Origin: SpSt-501 sp037481615
GTDB taxonomy: Bacteria > Desulfobacterota > Desulfobacteria > Desulfobacterales > SpSt-501
Assembly: GCA_037481615.1 (NCBI GenBank)
Contig: JBBFLI010000032.1
DNA length: 45,773 bases
Strand: one strand, 5' to 3'
This document shows, piece by piece, positions 24,307 through 32,303 of the stretch (the stretch's first letter is position 1; every line of letters begins with the position of its first letter). The notes under the pieces were generated by a model. It searched no databases. It was not told the DNA's origin and worked only from the letters and a program-made list of their open reading frames with translations. A program made the position numbers and the translations under genes.

Positions 24307-25338
24307 TCACTGGAAGTAATTCAGGTTGGGCAGCGGGCAACGCTCCTGCGCCGCGGCGAAAAAGGATTCGAGCGCGGCACGCGCCGCCCCCATGTCGGCC
24401 GCAGCCTGGACCTTGCGGTAGAGTTCGTGGCCGAAGCGGAAGTTGGAGGCGAAGTAGAACACGAAACGGCGCAGGCGGATGAGTGCATCTTTCGGCGGGA
24501 AATGACGCTGGAGAAGCCCGTGCAGCCGCAAGGCCGTCTCGCGGTGGAGATCCCCGCCCGCCTCGAGTCTTCGGCCGCTCCACAGGGCGAAGACCCACGG
24601 CCGGGCGACGGCGATCCGCCCCAGCGCGACCCCGTCGCAGCCGGTCTCCCGCAGCATGCGCAGGCAGTCTGAGGCCTCCACGACCCCGCCGTTGCCGAAG
24701 ACCGGGATGCGTACCGCCTGCTTCACGCGGCGGATGTATTCCCAGCGGGGCGGGCGCGCGCGGCGATCCGGGGCGACCCGCGGGTGGAAGGTGAGCGCAT
24801 CGGCCCCGGCGTCGGCGAAGGCCCGCGCCATCTCGACCGCCCGGTCGCCGTCGTCGCTCCAGCCCACGCGGAACTTGATCGTCAGCGGGACGCGCACCGC
24901 CCGACGGACGCGCTCGACGATCCTCCGCGCCTCGGCGGGACGCCGCAGGAGATCCGCGCCGCACCCCCTCCGGCAGATCGTCGCCGCCGAGCAGCTGAAA
25001 TTGAGGTCCACGCCGAAGAACCCCTCGGCCTCGATCCGCAAGGCGGCCCGCGCCATCGTCTCCGCATCCGACCCCATGATCTGGCAGGCCAGCCGGGGCA
25101 GCTCCTCGCGCCGCCAGCGGAAGTGTTTCGAAACCCGGGGGTTTTCGGTGGGGATGGTCGCCGCGCTGCACATCTCCGAAAAGTAGAGCGCGCAACCGCC
25201 GAACGCATCGAGGAGTTCGCGAAAGGCCACGTGGCCGAGAAGGCTCATCGAGGCGAAGACGAGCCGTCCCGCGATGGTCCGCCCCCCGATCTTCAGCTCG
25301 CGCGCGAGCAATCCGGGGAGTTCATCGGCCGTTTCCAT
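24307..25338 (-). CDS. tRNA-dihydrouridine synthase family protein
   Basis: A 343-residue FMN-dependent TIM barrel that reduces uridines in the tRNA D loop. Evidence: FASMSLLGHVAFRELL, FSEMCSA, LACQIMGSDAETMARAA, VDLNFSCSAATICRRGCGADLLRRP, LTIKFRVGWSDDG, ALTFHPRV and VFGNGGV...GVALGRIAVARPWVF (FMN phosphate site). The usual NxGCP catalytic segment reads NFSCS, with the Cys near residue 115 kept but the following Pro replaced, so it is a divergent branch that cannot be called DusA, B or C. The C-terminal helical tRNA-binding part is present. The ATG at 25338 follows AGAGGA. Confidence 0.88.
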   Translation of the reverse strand: METADELPGLLARELKIGGRTIAGRLVFASMSLLGHVAFRELLDAFGGCALYFSEMCSAATIPTENPRVSKHFRWRREELPRLACQIMGSDAETMARAALRIEAEGFFGVDLNFSCSAATICRRGCGADLLRRPAEARRIVERVRRAVRVPLTIKFRVGWSDDGDRAVEMARAFADAGADALTFHPRVAPDRRARPPRWEYIRRVKQAVRIPVFGNGGVVEASDCLRMLRETGCDGVALGRIAVARPWVFALWSGRRLEAGGDLHRETALRLHGLLQRHFPPKDALIRLRRFVFYFASNFRFGHELYRKVQAAADMGAARAALESFFAAAQERCPLPNLNYFQ

Positions 25339-25420
25339 GCCGCTGGATCCTCTTCGTCGGTCATGGTATACGTGGAGGCGTCCCGGTTCAACCATCCCGC
25401 CCGGCTCAGGGGGGCGTTCC

Positions 25421-25609
25421 GTGTCCATCCGACTCCTTGCCCGCGAACTCTACCGCCTGCAACAGGAAGTCGATCGGCTGCGCCGCGAAATCGAGGGGGC
25501 CTCCCCGGAAAAAAGACCCGAGCTCGAGGCCCGTCTGCGCGCGGCCGAATCCGACCGCGACCGGCTGCGCGCCGCGCTGGAGGCGAAAAAAGACCGCTCC
25601 ACGCCCTGA
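25421..25609 (+). CDS. Small coiled-coil protein of unknown function
   Basis: A 62-residue charged protein (about half Arg, Glu, Lys, Asp) beginning with GTG at 25421. From residue 5 it is one long predicted helix with heptad-like Leu/Ala spacing (LYRLQQEVDRLRREIEG, then ELEARLRAAESDRDRLRAAL) broken once near SPEKRP, which would make a helical hairpin. No catalytic motif. It lies just upstream of the PfkB kinase on the same strand (17-bp gap). The CAGGGGGG 5' of the GTG is a plausible ribosome site. Confidence 0.6.
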   Translation: MSIRLLARELYRLQQEVDRLRREIEGASPEKRPELEARLRAAESDRDRLRAALEAKKDRSTP

Positions 25610-25626
25610 GAGCAAGCAGCGATCCC

Positions 25627-26559
25627 ATGGCCTCCTCCCTGTCGCCTGCGCCGCGGCTCGAACGCGTGGTCGTCGCGGGCTCGACGACGCTGGACATCAA
25701 CCTCCTCGGCGCGGTTCGCCTCTTCAAGCCGGGCGGGGTTCCCTGCTACGCCGGCCTCACCTATCGCCGCCTGGGTCTCGCCGTCGGCGTGGTCACGCGC
25801 CTTGCCGCGGCCGACCGCGGCCTGCTCGCGCCGCTCGCCGCCTCGGGGATCGACTGCTTCGCGAAGGCGGGAGAAGCCACCACGGTCTTCATCAATCTTC
25901 CCCGCCCGTCCGGCCGCATCCAGCGGGCGCCTTCGCTCGCCGAGCCGCTCGCCCCGCAGGAGATTGTCGAGGCGGCACGCGGGGCGCAACTGCTGCACCT
26001 CGGGCCCTTGCACCCGCGCGACATCGATCCGGCCCTTTACCGTCAGCTCGGGGCGCGAGCGTTTCCCGGGCTCGTCGCGCTCGACCTCCAGGGCCTGGTC
26101 CGCCGCGTGGAGGGCGGCCGCGTTTCGGGGCGGGCCTCTTCGCACCTGGCCGAGGCCCTGAGGCCGGCGACGATCGTCAAATCCGACGGGGAGGAGTCCG
26201 AAACCGCCTGCAGGCATCTGGGCCTCTCGCCCGAGGGGGTTCTCGAGCGGTTCCGGGTCGCGGAGTGGGTCGTGACGCGGGGGGCGGACGGGGGGATGAT
26301 CTACCGCGCTTGCGGCGCCCCCGTGCCCTACCCCGGCGCTCCCGTGCAGCGCGTGACCGACCCGACCGGCGCGGGGGATGTCTTTTTCGCAGCCTATCTC
26401 ACCTTCCGGCTGCGGGACGGCCGGGACCCCCGGGAGGCCGCCTGCCGGGCGGCCGGCCTTGCCGCCCGGCAGGTCGCGAGCGACTTTCTCGAACTGCCGG
26501 ATGCCAGGCGGCCCTTTTCCTCGCCCCTGCCGGATGCCGCTCCCGCGGATCTCACTTGA
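25627..26559 (+). CDS. PfkB-family carbohydrate/nucleoside kinase
   Basis: A 310-residue ribokinase-fold kinase. It has the N-terminal AGSTTLDINLL, the GG segment GGVPCYAGLTYRRLGLAVGVVTRL, and the C-terminal signature DPTGAGDVFFAAYLTFRL with the catalytic Asp near 250, preceded by VVTRGADGG. The substrate (sugar, nucleoside or similar) cannot be read from the sequence. It is shorter in the lid region than ribokinase. The ATG at 25627 is the first Met after the coiled-coil gene. The 3' end overlaps the convergent stress-protein gene by 8 bp. Confidence 0.87.
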   Translation: MASSLSPAPRLERVVVAGSTTLDINLLGAVRLFKPGGVPCYAGLTYRRLGLAVGVVTRLAAADRGLLAPLAASGIDCFAKAGEATTVFINLPRPSGRIQRAPSLAEPLAPQEIVEAARGAQLLHLGPLHPRDIDPALYRQLGARAFPGLVALDLQGLVRRVEGGRVSGRASSHLAEALRPATIVKSDGEESETACRHLGLSPEGVLERFRVAEWVVTRGADGGMIYRACGAPVPYPGAPVQRVTDPTGAGDVFFAAYLTFRLRDGRDPREAACRAAGLAARQVASDFLELPDARRPFSSPLPDAAPADLT

Positions 26560-26944
26560 CCGTCACTACGGGGCAGGGCGCGTTCAGGATGACGAACTGG
26601 GCCGTCGAGCCGAGCAGGATCTTGCTCACCTTGGAGCGCCGCTCGATGCCGACGATGATCTCGTCGGTCTGGTGCTCGCGGGCGAAATCGACCAGGTCTT
26701 CACCGGGCGTGAGTCCGCGGATCAGCAGATGCGTTTGGCAGTCGACACCCTGCTCGGTGAACACGCTCTTGGCCCACTCGAGGGCGCGCTCGGCCTCGGC
26801 GATGGCTTTTTGGTCGCTTTCGAAGCCCTTCTCCATGGAGGTCACCACGTCAACCGACGCGCCGAAAGCGAGCGCGTGCTTCAGGGCCGTCTGCAGGGCC
26901 TGCTTGGCGGAATTGCTGCCATCGTAGCCGACCAGGATCTTCAT
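26552..26944 (-). CDS. Universal stress protein UspA family, short form
   Basis: A 130-residue single Usp domain: MKILVGYDGSNSAKQALQTAL at the start and IIVGIERRSKVSKILLGSTAQFVI...CPVVTVK at the end. The Gly-rich ATP motif is altered to GIERRSKVSKILLGST, so the G-x2-G part is incomplete while the GS/T end is kept; nucleotide binding is uncertain. The ATG at 26944 follows GGAGGAG by 8 bases. It has its own promoter at 27018-27045 and is monocistronic. Confidence 0.88.
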   Translation of the reverse strand: MKILVGYDGSNSAKQALQTALKHALAFGASVDVVTSMEKGFESDQKAIAEAERALEWAKSVFTEQGVDCQTHLLIRGLTPGEDLVDFAREHQTDEIIVGIERRSKVSKILLGSTAQFVILNAPCPVVTVK

Positions 26945-27017
26945 CGTCTTGCTCCTCCGCATCACTTTGGAAAACGGGAAAACACGGGGGGCCTCGCCGG
27001 GCTGGCACCGGAGCGCT

Positions 27018-27045
27018 ACTCTACCAGAACCTCAGCCGCTGTCAA
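27018..27045 (-). promoter_or_regulatory. Promoter of the short universal stress protein gene
   Basis: Minus strand TTGACA (27045-27040), 16-bp spacer, TAGAGT (27023-27018), about 75 bp before the ATG. The same TTGACA/TAGAGT box pair occurs at the fadB-like operon. Confidence 0.6.
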
Positions 27046-27126
27046 ATGAGCGGCCGCGCCTTCCCCAGCCGAACACGCCGCCCACGAGCGGTAGCGGAAT
27101 CGGCTGGACATCGGCGCAAGCCGTGG

Positions 27127-27143
27127 TGTTTCCACGTGAAACG
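27127..27143. other. Imperfect parS-like palindrome
   Basis: TGTTTCCACGTGAAACG resembles the chromosomal ParB site TGTTTCACGTGAAACA, but one extra C sits left of centre and the last base differs. The inserted base shifts the half-sites, so ParB binding is doubtful. The rsmG gene, often near parAB and the origin, ends about 650 bp away, which is the only contextual support. Confidence 0.25.
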
Positions 27144-27187
27144 CAACGCCAGCCGGCCTCCTGCGCCCCCCGGCGACCCGCGGCTTC

Positions 27188-27217
27188 TTGACAGGCTTCT
27201 CCTTTCCAGCCTACCTT
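27188..27217 (+). promoter_or_regulatory. Candidate promoter of the YfcE-like gene
   Basis: Plus strand TTGACA (27188-27193), 18-bp spacer, TACCTT (27212-27217). The -35 is perfect and the -10 is weak. Confidence 0.4.
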
Positions 27218-27296
27218 GCGACGACGGCGCGATGAGCCGGATGCGGCCACCATCCCGACGCGGAAGATGTCGCCTCCTTCGAGGAGAACCCGGCGA

Positions 27297-27791
27297 ATGG
27301 TCTCGTCCCTCCTTCTCCCCGCGAAACCCTCCTTCTGCATCGGGGTGATCTCCGACACCCACGGTGTCCTCCCGCCCGGCCTGGCCGGCCGCTTTTCCGG
27401 CGTGGATGCGATTCTGCACGCCGGGGACATCGGGGAAGGCGCACTTCTGGAAAAGCTCGCCGCCATCGCCCCCCTCCTCGCCGTGCGCGGCAACATGGAT
27501 TTCGGCCCCTGGGCCCGGGATTTGCCCCTGACCGCGTCGCTCGAGGCGGGTGCGGTGCGCATCGTGGTGGTTCATGACCGGCAGGATCTCGCGCGCGCCC
27601 CAACCCCCCCTCCCGCGCAGGTCGTGGTGAGCGGGCACACGCACCGGCCGGAGATCGAGGAAGCCGGGGGGGTCCTCTATCTCAACCCGGGCAGCGCGGG
27701 GTTCCCCCGTCGCGGCGAGCCGGCGAGCCTGGGTCTGATCCGGATCGCCTCCGGAAAAGCCGAGGCGGAGCTGATCTATCTCCCCGATTGA
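27297..27791 (+). CDS. YfcE/MJ0936-type metallophosphoesterase
   Basis: A 164-residue calcineurin-like phosphodiesterase with a di-metal site: GVISDTHG (Asp and His), LHAGDIGEGALLEKL, AVRGNMDFG, VVVHDRQD and VVVSGHTHRPEI, followed by LNPGSAGFPR typical of the YfcE group. It probably cleaves phosphodiesters; the physiological substrate is unknown. The ATG at 27297 follows GAGGAG by 10 bases. It overlaps the 3' end of convergent rsmG by 16 bp. Confidence 0.88.
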   Translation: MVSSLLLPAKPSFCIGVISDTHGVLPPGLAGRFSGVDAILHAGDIGEGALLEKLAAIAPLLAVRGNMDFGPWARDLPLTASLEAGAVRIVVVHDRQDLARAPTPPPAQVVVSGHTHRPEIEEAGGVLYLNPGSAGFPRRGEPASLGLIRIASGKAEAELIYLPD

Positions 27792-28492
27792 GGGTGCGGC
27801 TGCTCCGGCAGAGGGATGGGGCGGGAGACCACGCACACCGCGCGTTCCGCCCGCATCCCGGGAAGGCGGTAGGGATGTCGCTCGACCCGCCAGAGGCCCC
27901 CCCCCGAGGTCTTCTTCAGCTCCCTCTCGAGCCGCGCGATCTCCTCGCCCGCGCCGGGCCCCTTCAAGGCGAGCAGGCGGCCGCCCGCGCCCACAAGGCG
28001 GATCGCCTCGGGCACGAAACGATCGAGACGGGTGAAGGCGCGGCAGATCACCACGTCGAAGGATCCCCGGTTTTCCTCCCGAGCGGCGAAAGGCTCGAGC
28101 CGCTCCTGCTCGGCCCGGATGCGCGGAAGTGCCAGCGTCCGCAGCAGGTGGCGCAGGAAACTCACCTTTTTGCGCGAGGCCTCGAGCAGGACCGTCTCCA
28201 ACCCCGCCAGGGCGACGTGCAGCGGCACCCCCGGAAAGCCTGCGCCGCTGCCCACATCGAGCAGGCGGGAACCGGGGGGGACCCAGGGGGCTGCGGCGAG
28301 CGAGTCGAGGAAGTGGTCCCGGGCCACGGCCGAGGGTTCGGTGATCGTGGTCAGGTTGGTGACCGCGTTCCAGCGGAGCATCTCCTCGGCATGCCGGGCG
28401 AACCGCTCCAGCATGCGCTCGTCCACGGCGAGCCCCCAGAGGGAGGCCCCTTCGCGGATGCTCCGCCGCCAGGCTTCGGAGCCGAGTTCCAT
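27776..28492 (-). CDS. rsmG: 16S rRNA (guanine-N7)-methyltransferase G
   Basis: Methylates G527 (E. coli numbering) of 16S rRNA with SAM. The 238-residue protein has MLRWNAVTNLTTITEPSAVA, HFLDSLAAAP, the SAM loop LLDVGSGAGFPGVPL, LLEASRKKVSFLRHL and VVICRAFTRLDRFV, all classic GidB/RsmG features. In many genomes it follows mnmG and precedes parAB; here it is the last gene of the mgl/PilB-like operon, starting 4 bp after the ATPase stop, so its expression is tied to that operon. Confidence 0.94.
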   Translation of the reverse strand: MELGSEAWRRSIREGASLWGLAVDERMLERFARHAEEMLRWNAVTNLTTITEPSAVARDHFLDSLAAAPWVPPGSRLLDVGSGAGFPGVPLHVALAGLETVLLEASRKKVSFLRHLLRTLALPRIRAEQERLEPFAAREENRGSFDVVICRAFTRLDRFVPEAIRLVGAGGRLLALKGPGAGEEIARLERELKKTSGGGLWRVERHPYRLPGMRAERAVCVVSRPIPLPEQPHPQSGR

Positions 28493-28496
28493 CGCT

Positions 28497-30860
28497 TCAG
28501 TTGATGCACACGCGGCGGACTTCGGCGATATCGGTTTCGCCCTGGAAGACCTTCAGGATGCCGTCCTGCTTGAGGGTGCTCATCCCCTGCCGCATCGCCA
28601 TGTGGAAGATTTCCTCGGTGTTCGCCTGCTTCTTGATCATGAGCTTGATTTCGGGGGTGCCCTCCATCAGCTCGTGGATCCCCATCCGGCCGCGGTATCC
28701 GGTCTTGGAGCAGGTCTCGCAGCCGACCGGCCGGTAGAGCTTGAGGGTTTCGTTGTAGTCGATTCCGGTGCGGTCGAACCACTGCTCGCCGTAATCCTGG
28801 CGCAGTTCCTCGAACTCGTCCTTCCCGAGAAAATACTCCTTGCGGCAGTTCGTGCAAAGCCTCCGGGTCAGCCGCTGGGCGAGGACGCCGAGGAAGGCGT
28901 CCGAAAAATTAAGCGCATTCAATCCCATGTCGAGCAGACGGGTCACGGTTTCCGGGGCGCTGTTCGTGTGGAGCGTGGAGAAGACGAGGTGCCCGGTGAG
29001 CGAGGCCTCGATCGCGATCGAGGCCGTCTCCTCGTCGCGCATCTCGCCGATCATGATCACGTCCGGGTCGGCCCGCAGGAAGGCCCGCATGACGCGGGCG
29101 AAATCGAGCCCGATCTTGGGTTTGACCTCCACCTGGCGCAGGCCCTGCTGGGTGATCTCGATCGGGTCTTCCGCAGTCCAGATTTTGACCCCCGGCTTGT
29201 TGATGTAGCCGAGCAGCGCATGCAGGGTCGTCGTCTTGCCCGACCCGGTCGGGCCGACGGCGAGGATCAGCCCGTAGGGCTTGAGGACGATCTTCTGGAT
29301 GATCTTCAGGTTGCGCTCGGTCAGCCCCATCTCGTCGATCTTCATCGCCCCCGAGGAGGCGAGAATGCGGAGCACCACGTCCTCGAAGCCCCCCGCCGTG
29401 GGCAGCGTCGCCACCCGCATTTCGAAGGCCGGCACCCCTTTGCGCCGGAACTTGATCTTGCCGTCCTGGGGCAGGCGCCGCTCGGCGATATCGAGGTTGG
29501 CCATGATCTTGATGCGCGAAACCACGGCGCGCACCATGGCGTTGGGGATCTTCATGTACTCCTGGCAGACCCCGTCCAGCCGGAAACGGATCGATGTCGC
29601 CTTGGTGACCACCGAGGGCTCGATGTGGATATCGGAGGCGTTCTTGCGATAGGCGGCGATGATCACCTGGTCGACGAGCTTGACCACCTGGCTGGAGCCC
29701 TCGTCGACCTCCTCGCCTTGGACGTCCTCGCGCTCCTCCTCGAAGGAGATGTCGGGGATCTCGATGTCGTCGGCGACCTCCTCCGGCGGCGCGCCGACCT
29801 CCCGCTGTTTCCCCGGGTCGAAGAAGAGGTGGATGAAGGCCTGAATGTCCTCGCGGGTCGCCACCGACACGATGATCTTCGAGGTCTTCATCAGGGCCTT
29901 GATGTTGTCGGTCTTGTTCAGGTTCCGCGGGTCGTCGACCAGGACCTCGATGCCGTCCTTGCTCCAGCCGATCGGCACCCAGAGTTCGTTCAAGAGAAAG
30001 GCCTTCTTCAGGTTCTGCAGGAGCTCGACCGGTGCCGGGATCTTGGGATCGAAAGCGAGGAACCGGCAGCCGTAGTGCAGCGAAAAGGATTTCCCGATCG
30101 CTTCCTTGGGGACCTGGAAGTTGTCGATCAGGATCTGCTCCACGCTGCGGCTGGACTTGCGCGCCAGCACGAAGGCTTTCTGCAACTGTTCGGTCGTCAC
30201 CAGCTTTTCGCGCAGGAGGCCGTCGTACTTGGAGCCGGAGGCGAAGCTCGCGGCCAGCGCGTCGAGTCGCTTGCGGACCTCGGGGTCCTGGGGCAGGCGG
30301 TCCGCGGCCGCCCGGTAGAGATCGTGCGCCTGCGCGCGGTGTTCGCGCTTTTCCATTTCGATCCCGGCGAGGAAACGGATGCGGCCTGCGGCGGCGGGGT
30401 CGGAAACGGATTGGTCGAGGATCGCCTCGAGCTCGGGGATGAACCGCGGGAGCGGGTGCAGCCGCAGCAGGCAGGCGACGACGCCCGGCACGGCCTTCTC
30501 GTGTAGCGAGGGTTCGGCCAGGGCCTTCGTGTACTCGCCGAGCGCCTCCGCGAAAAGGCCCATTTCCTGGAAAGCCGATGCGCTGTCGAGCAACGCCGTT
30601 TCGTCATCGGCGGCGGAAATGGCTTCCCGGATCCAGGAGATCTCCTCGGCGGACACCGCGCCGCCGCCCCCCGATTCCTCCCGGGCGATCTCCTGCCGCA
30701 AGAGATCGATGCGGCTGCGGATCCGTTCCTGGATGTCGCCCGCCTCGAGGGGAACCAGCGGCAGGACCTTCTCGTAGATCGCCAGGGACTCGTGAAACAG
30801 GCCCATGGAGCGGCAGACTTCGGCTTCGTTGATCCGGGTTTCAATGTCCGTTTTCATCAT
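28497..30860 (-). CDS. PilB/GspE-like secretion or pilus ATPase with N-terminal TPR region
   Basis: A 787-residue hexameric-ATPase relative. Residues about 1-210 are TPR-like helices (ETRINEAEVCRSMGLFHESL, ASAFQEMGLFAEALGEYTKAL). Next comes an MshEN/GspE-N-like domain without an obvious intact RLG...Q c-di-GMP motif. The ATPase core has Walker A GPTGSGKTTT near 537, the Asp box AEDPIEIT, Walker B DVIMIGEMRDEETA and His box LVFSTLHTN. A metal-binding four-Cys cluster (CTNC...CETC) follows, with a normal C-terminus. The ATG at 30860 overlaps the preceding stop (ATGA). The TPR extension and MglAB context suggest a dedicated motor or a regulatory ATPase rather than the housekeeping PilB; no pilC or pilT is adjacent. 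Confidence 0.88.
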   Translation of the reverse strand: MMKTDIETRINEAEVCRSMGLFHESLAIYEKVLPLVPLEAGDIQERIRSRIDLLRQEIAREESGGGGAVSAEEISWIREAISAADDETALLDSASAFQEMGLFAEALGEYTKALAEPSLHEKAVPGVVACLLRLHPLPRFIPELEAILDQSVSDPAAAGRIRFLAGIEMEKREHRAQAHDLYRAAADRLPQDPEVRKRLDALAASFASGSKYDGLLREKLVTTEQLQKAFVLARKSSRSVEQILIDNFQVPKEAIGKSFSLHYGCRFLAFDPKIPAPVELLQNLKKAFLLNELWVPIGWSKDGIEVLVDDPRNLNKTDNIKALMKTSKIIVSVATREDIQAFIHLFFDPGKQREVGAPPEEVADDIEIPDISFEEEREDVQGEEVDEGSSQVVKLVDQVIIAAYRKNASDIHIEPSVVTKATSIRFRLDGVCQEYMKIPNAMVRAVVSRIKIMANLDIAERRLPQDGKIKFRRKGVPAFEMRVATLPTAGGFEDVVLRILASSGAMKIDEMGLTERNLKIIQKIVLKPYGLILAVGPTGSGKTTTLHALLGYINKPGVKIWTAEDPIEITQQGLRQVEVKPKIGLDFARVMRAFLRADPDVIMIGEMRDEETASIAIEASLTGHLVFSTLHTNSAPETVTRLLDMGLNALNFSDAFLGVLAQRLTRRLCTNCRKEYFLGKDEFEELRQDYGEQWFDRTGIDYNETLKLYRPVGCETCSKTGYRGRMGIHELMEGTPEIKLMIKKQANTEEIFHMAMRQGMSTLKQDGILKVFQGETDIAEVRRVCIN

Positions 30861-31267
30861 GGCGACACGCCTTTCCCTGAATCGCGGGCTGAAAAGAGCC
30901 CGGGTCCCGCCGATCGTGCGGCGGGCTTTCCGCCTCCCGCTCGGCGTTTTGGCGCAAGCGCCCTTTCCACTTCGGCCGAGAGGACGGCGCTGCTCATGCG
31001 GATCACCGCCGACGGGGCGAAGAGCCCCGCCAGGACGAGGAGCACGACGCTTGCGGAGCGCAACACGTAGACCCGGCCGCGCTCGAAGAGGATCTCGGCC
31101 TCGCGCGTGTTGCCGAGCGCCAGCGCCAGCGCGAACCAGTCCGCCGGGGTTCCGCCGTTCACGGGGACGGCCACCTTCCGGAACAGGAGCTCGCCCCCGG
31201 GACGGTAGAGGAGAACCCCCCGCACCCCCTCCACGGCGAGCAGACCCGCAAGCGGATCCGGCATCAT
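30857..31267 (-). CDS. Small protein, possibly roadblock/LC7-like
   Basis: A 136-residue protein of unknown function. The pattern strand (VRGVLLYRPGGELLFRK), helix (DWFALALALGNTREA), strands (ILFERGRVYVLRSASVVLLVLAG) and long helix (SAVIRMSSAVLSAEVERAL) resembles the roadblock/LC7 fold found in MglB, but identity is too low to be sure by eye. The tail is Arg/Gly/Ala-rich. The ATG at 31267 is chosen because GGAGG sits 7 bases upstream; GTG 31273 is possible. It overlaps the ATPase start by ATGA and follows the response regulator by 13 bp. Confidence 0.75.
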   Translation of the reverse strand: MMPDPLAGLLAVEGVRGVLLYRPGGELLFRKVAVPVNGGTPADWFALALALGNTREAEILFERGRVYVLRSASVVLLVLAGLFAPSAVIRMSSAVLSAEVERALAPKRRAGGGKPAARSAGPGLFSARDSGKGVSP

Positions 31268-31280
31268 CTCCACGCCTCCG

Positions 31281-32303
31281 TCAGCTGCCCGGCACCCGCA
31301 GGAGGATGTCCCGCGGCGTCCCTTTGCGGACCTCGGCCACCCAGGGATCGCCTCCCCCCCGGAGGAGGAAATCGAACTCCCCGCCGCGGTCGAGAAAGGC
31401 CGCGATCAACCCGCCGAGCCCCAAACGCTCTCCCGCGCGGGCAAGACGACGGGCGCGCTCGGCCCACTGCGGGTCCCGCCGCAGCGGCCCGATCGCCCCT
31501 TCGCCCCCCAGGGCCTCCTCGAGCATGCGTCGGACCGTCTCCAGTTCATCCCGCCCGTCCTGCTCCCCTCGCCCGTTCCGTTCGAGATCCGCCCGCTCGT
31601 CGCGATGGCATGCGGCATCGATCATCAGCCCGTGGAGATCGCGCCCGATCGCTCTTTCGCGCACGGGGCAGGCGTTCTCGATCGTGAGCAGGGCCTGGTC
31701 CCAGGAAAGGATCTCCCGGGCCGCCCGTTCCCCACGCATCGCCCCCAGCCGGGCATCGAAGAGTTTCCCCCCCTGGAAAAAGAGCACGCCCCGCCGCCGG
31801 TCGCCTGCGCCGCTCAGGCGGATGGTGCAGGTCTTCTCTTCCATTTCCACGACCTGCAGAAAGAGCGAGGGCGAAATCCCGCGGATCACCCCCCCCTCGG
31901 TTTCCCGCGCAAGGATTTCCCGAATCAGTCCGGCAAGCTCGGAGACGAGAAACGGCTTGGCCAGGACCGCCGACACCCCCTGCTCGCGCAGGCGCTCGGC
32001 CGTCTCCGGGGTCGCGTATCCCGTGATCACCACCCCCGGAACGTCTGGAAAGCCGGAAGCCGCTCGCTGCAGGAGCTCCCAGCCGTCCATCCCGGCCATC
32101 TTGAGATCCGTGACCAGCACCCCCACCGGTTCACGTCCCAGGATTTCCAGCGCCGCCCCGCCTTCTTCGGCGAAGAGGACCCCGGCCGCATCGCCCCCGA
32201 GGCGCTCGGCGAGAAGTCCGCCCAGCTCGCGCAGCATCTCCCGGTCGTCGTCCACGAGCAGGAGGAAGGCCCGCGCCTCCCCGGCGAAGCTCTCGGGTCT
32301 CAT
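31281..32303 (-). CDS. Response regulator: REC domain plus PATAN (DUF4388) domain
   Basis: A 340-residue protein without DNA-binding domain. The receiver shows acidic LLLVDDDREML, phospho-acceptor Asp-66 (VLVTDLKMAG), Thr-94 (VVITGYAT) and Lys-116 (VLAKPF), so phosphorylation is feasible. From about residue 135 (RGISPSLFLQVVEMEEKTCTI) a PATAN/DUF4388 domain follows with GVLFFQGGKLFDARLG and ILSWDQALLTIEN. PATAN proteins act in protein-protein signalling in bacteria with pilus motility. ATGA overlap with the upstream gene. No histidine kinase lies in the window. Confidence 0.9.
   Translation of the reverse strand: MRPESFAGEARAFLLLVDDDREMLRELGGLLAERLGGDAAGVLFAEEGGAALEILGREPVGVLVTDLKMAGMDGWELLQRAASGFPDVPGVVITGYATPETAERLREQGVSAVLAKPFLVSELAGLIREILARETEGGVIRGISPSLFLQVVEMEEKTCTIRLSGAGDRRRGVLFFQGGKLFDARLGAMRGERAAREILSWDQALLTIENACPVRERAIGRDLHGLMIDAACHRDERADLERNGRGEQDGRDELETVRRMLEEALGGEGAIGPLRRDPQWAERARRLARAGERLGLGGLIAAFLDRGGEFDFLLRGGGDPWVAEVRKGTPRDILLRVPGS

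Larger units (their letters stand above)
26945..27296. other. Intergenic region between usp and the phosphoesterase gene
   Basis: The 352-bp divergent spacer contains a minus-strand promoter for usp (27018-27045), an imperfect parS-like element (27127-27143) and a plus-strand promoter-like pair (27188-27217). Short open frames here have no ribosome sites or recognisable content, so I call no gene in it. Confidence 0.6.
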
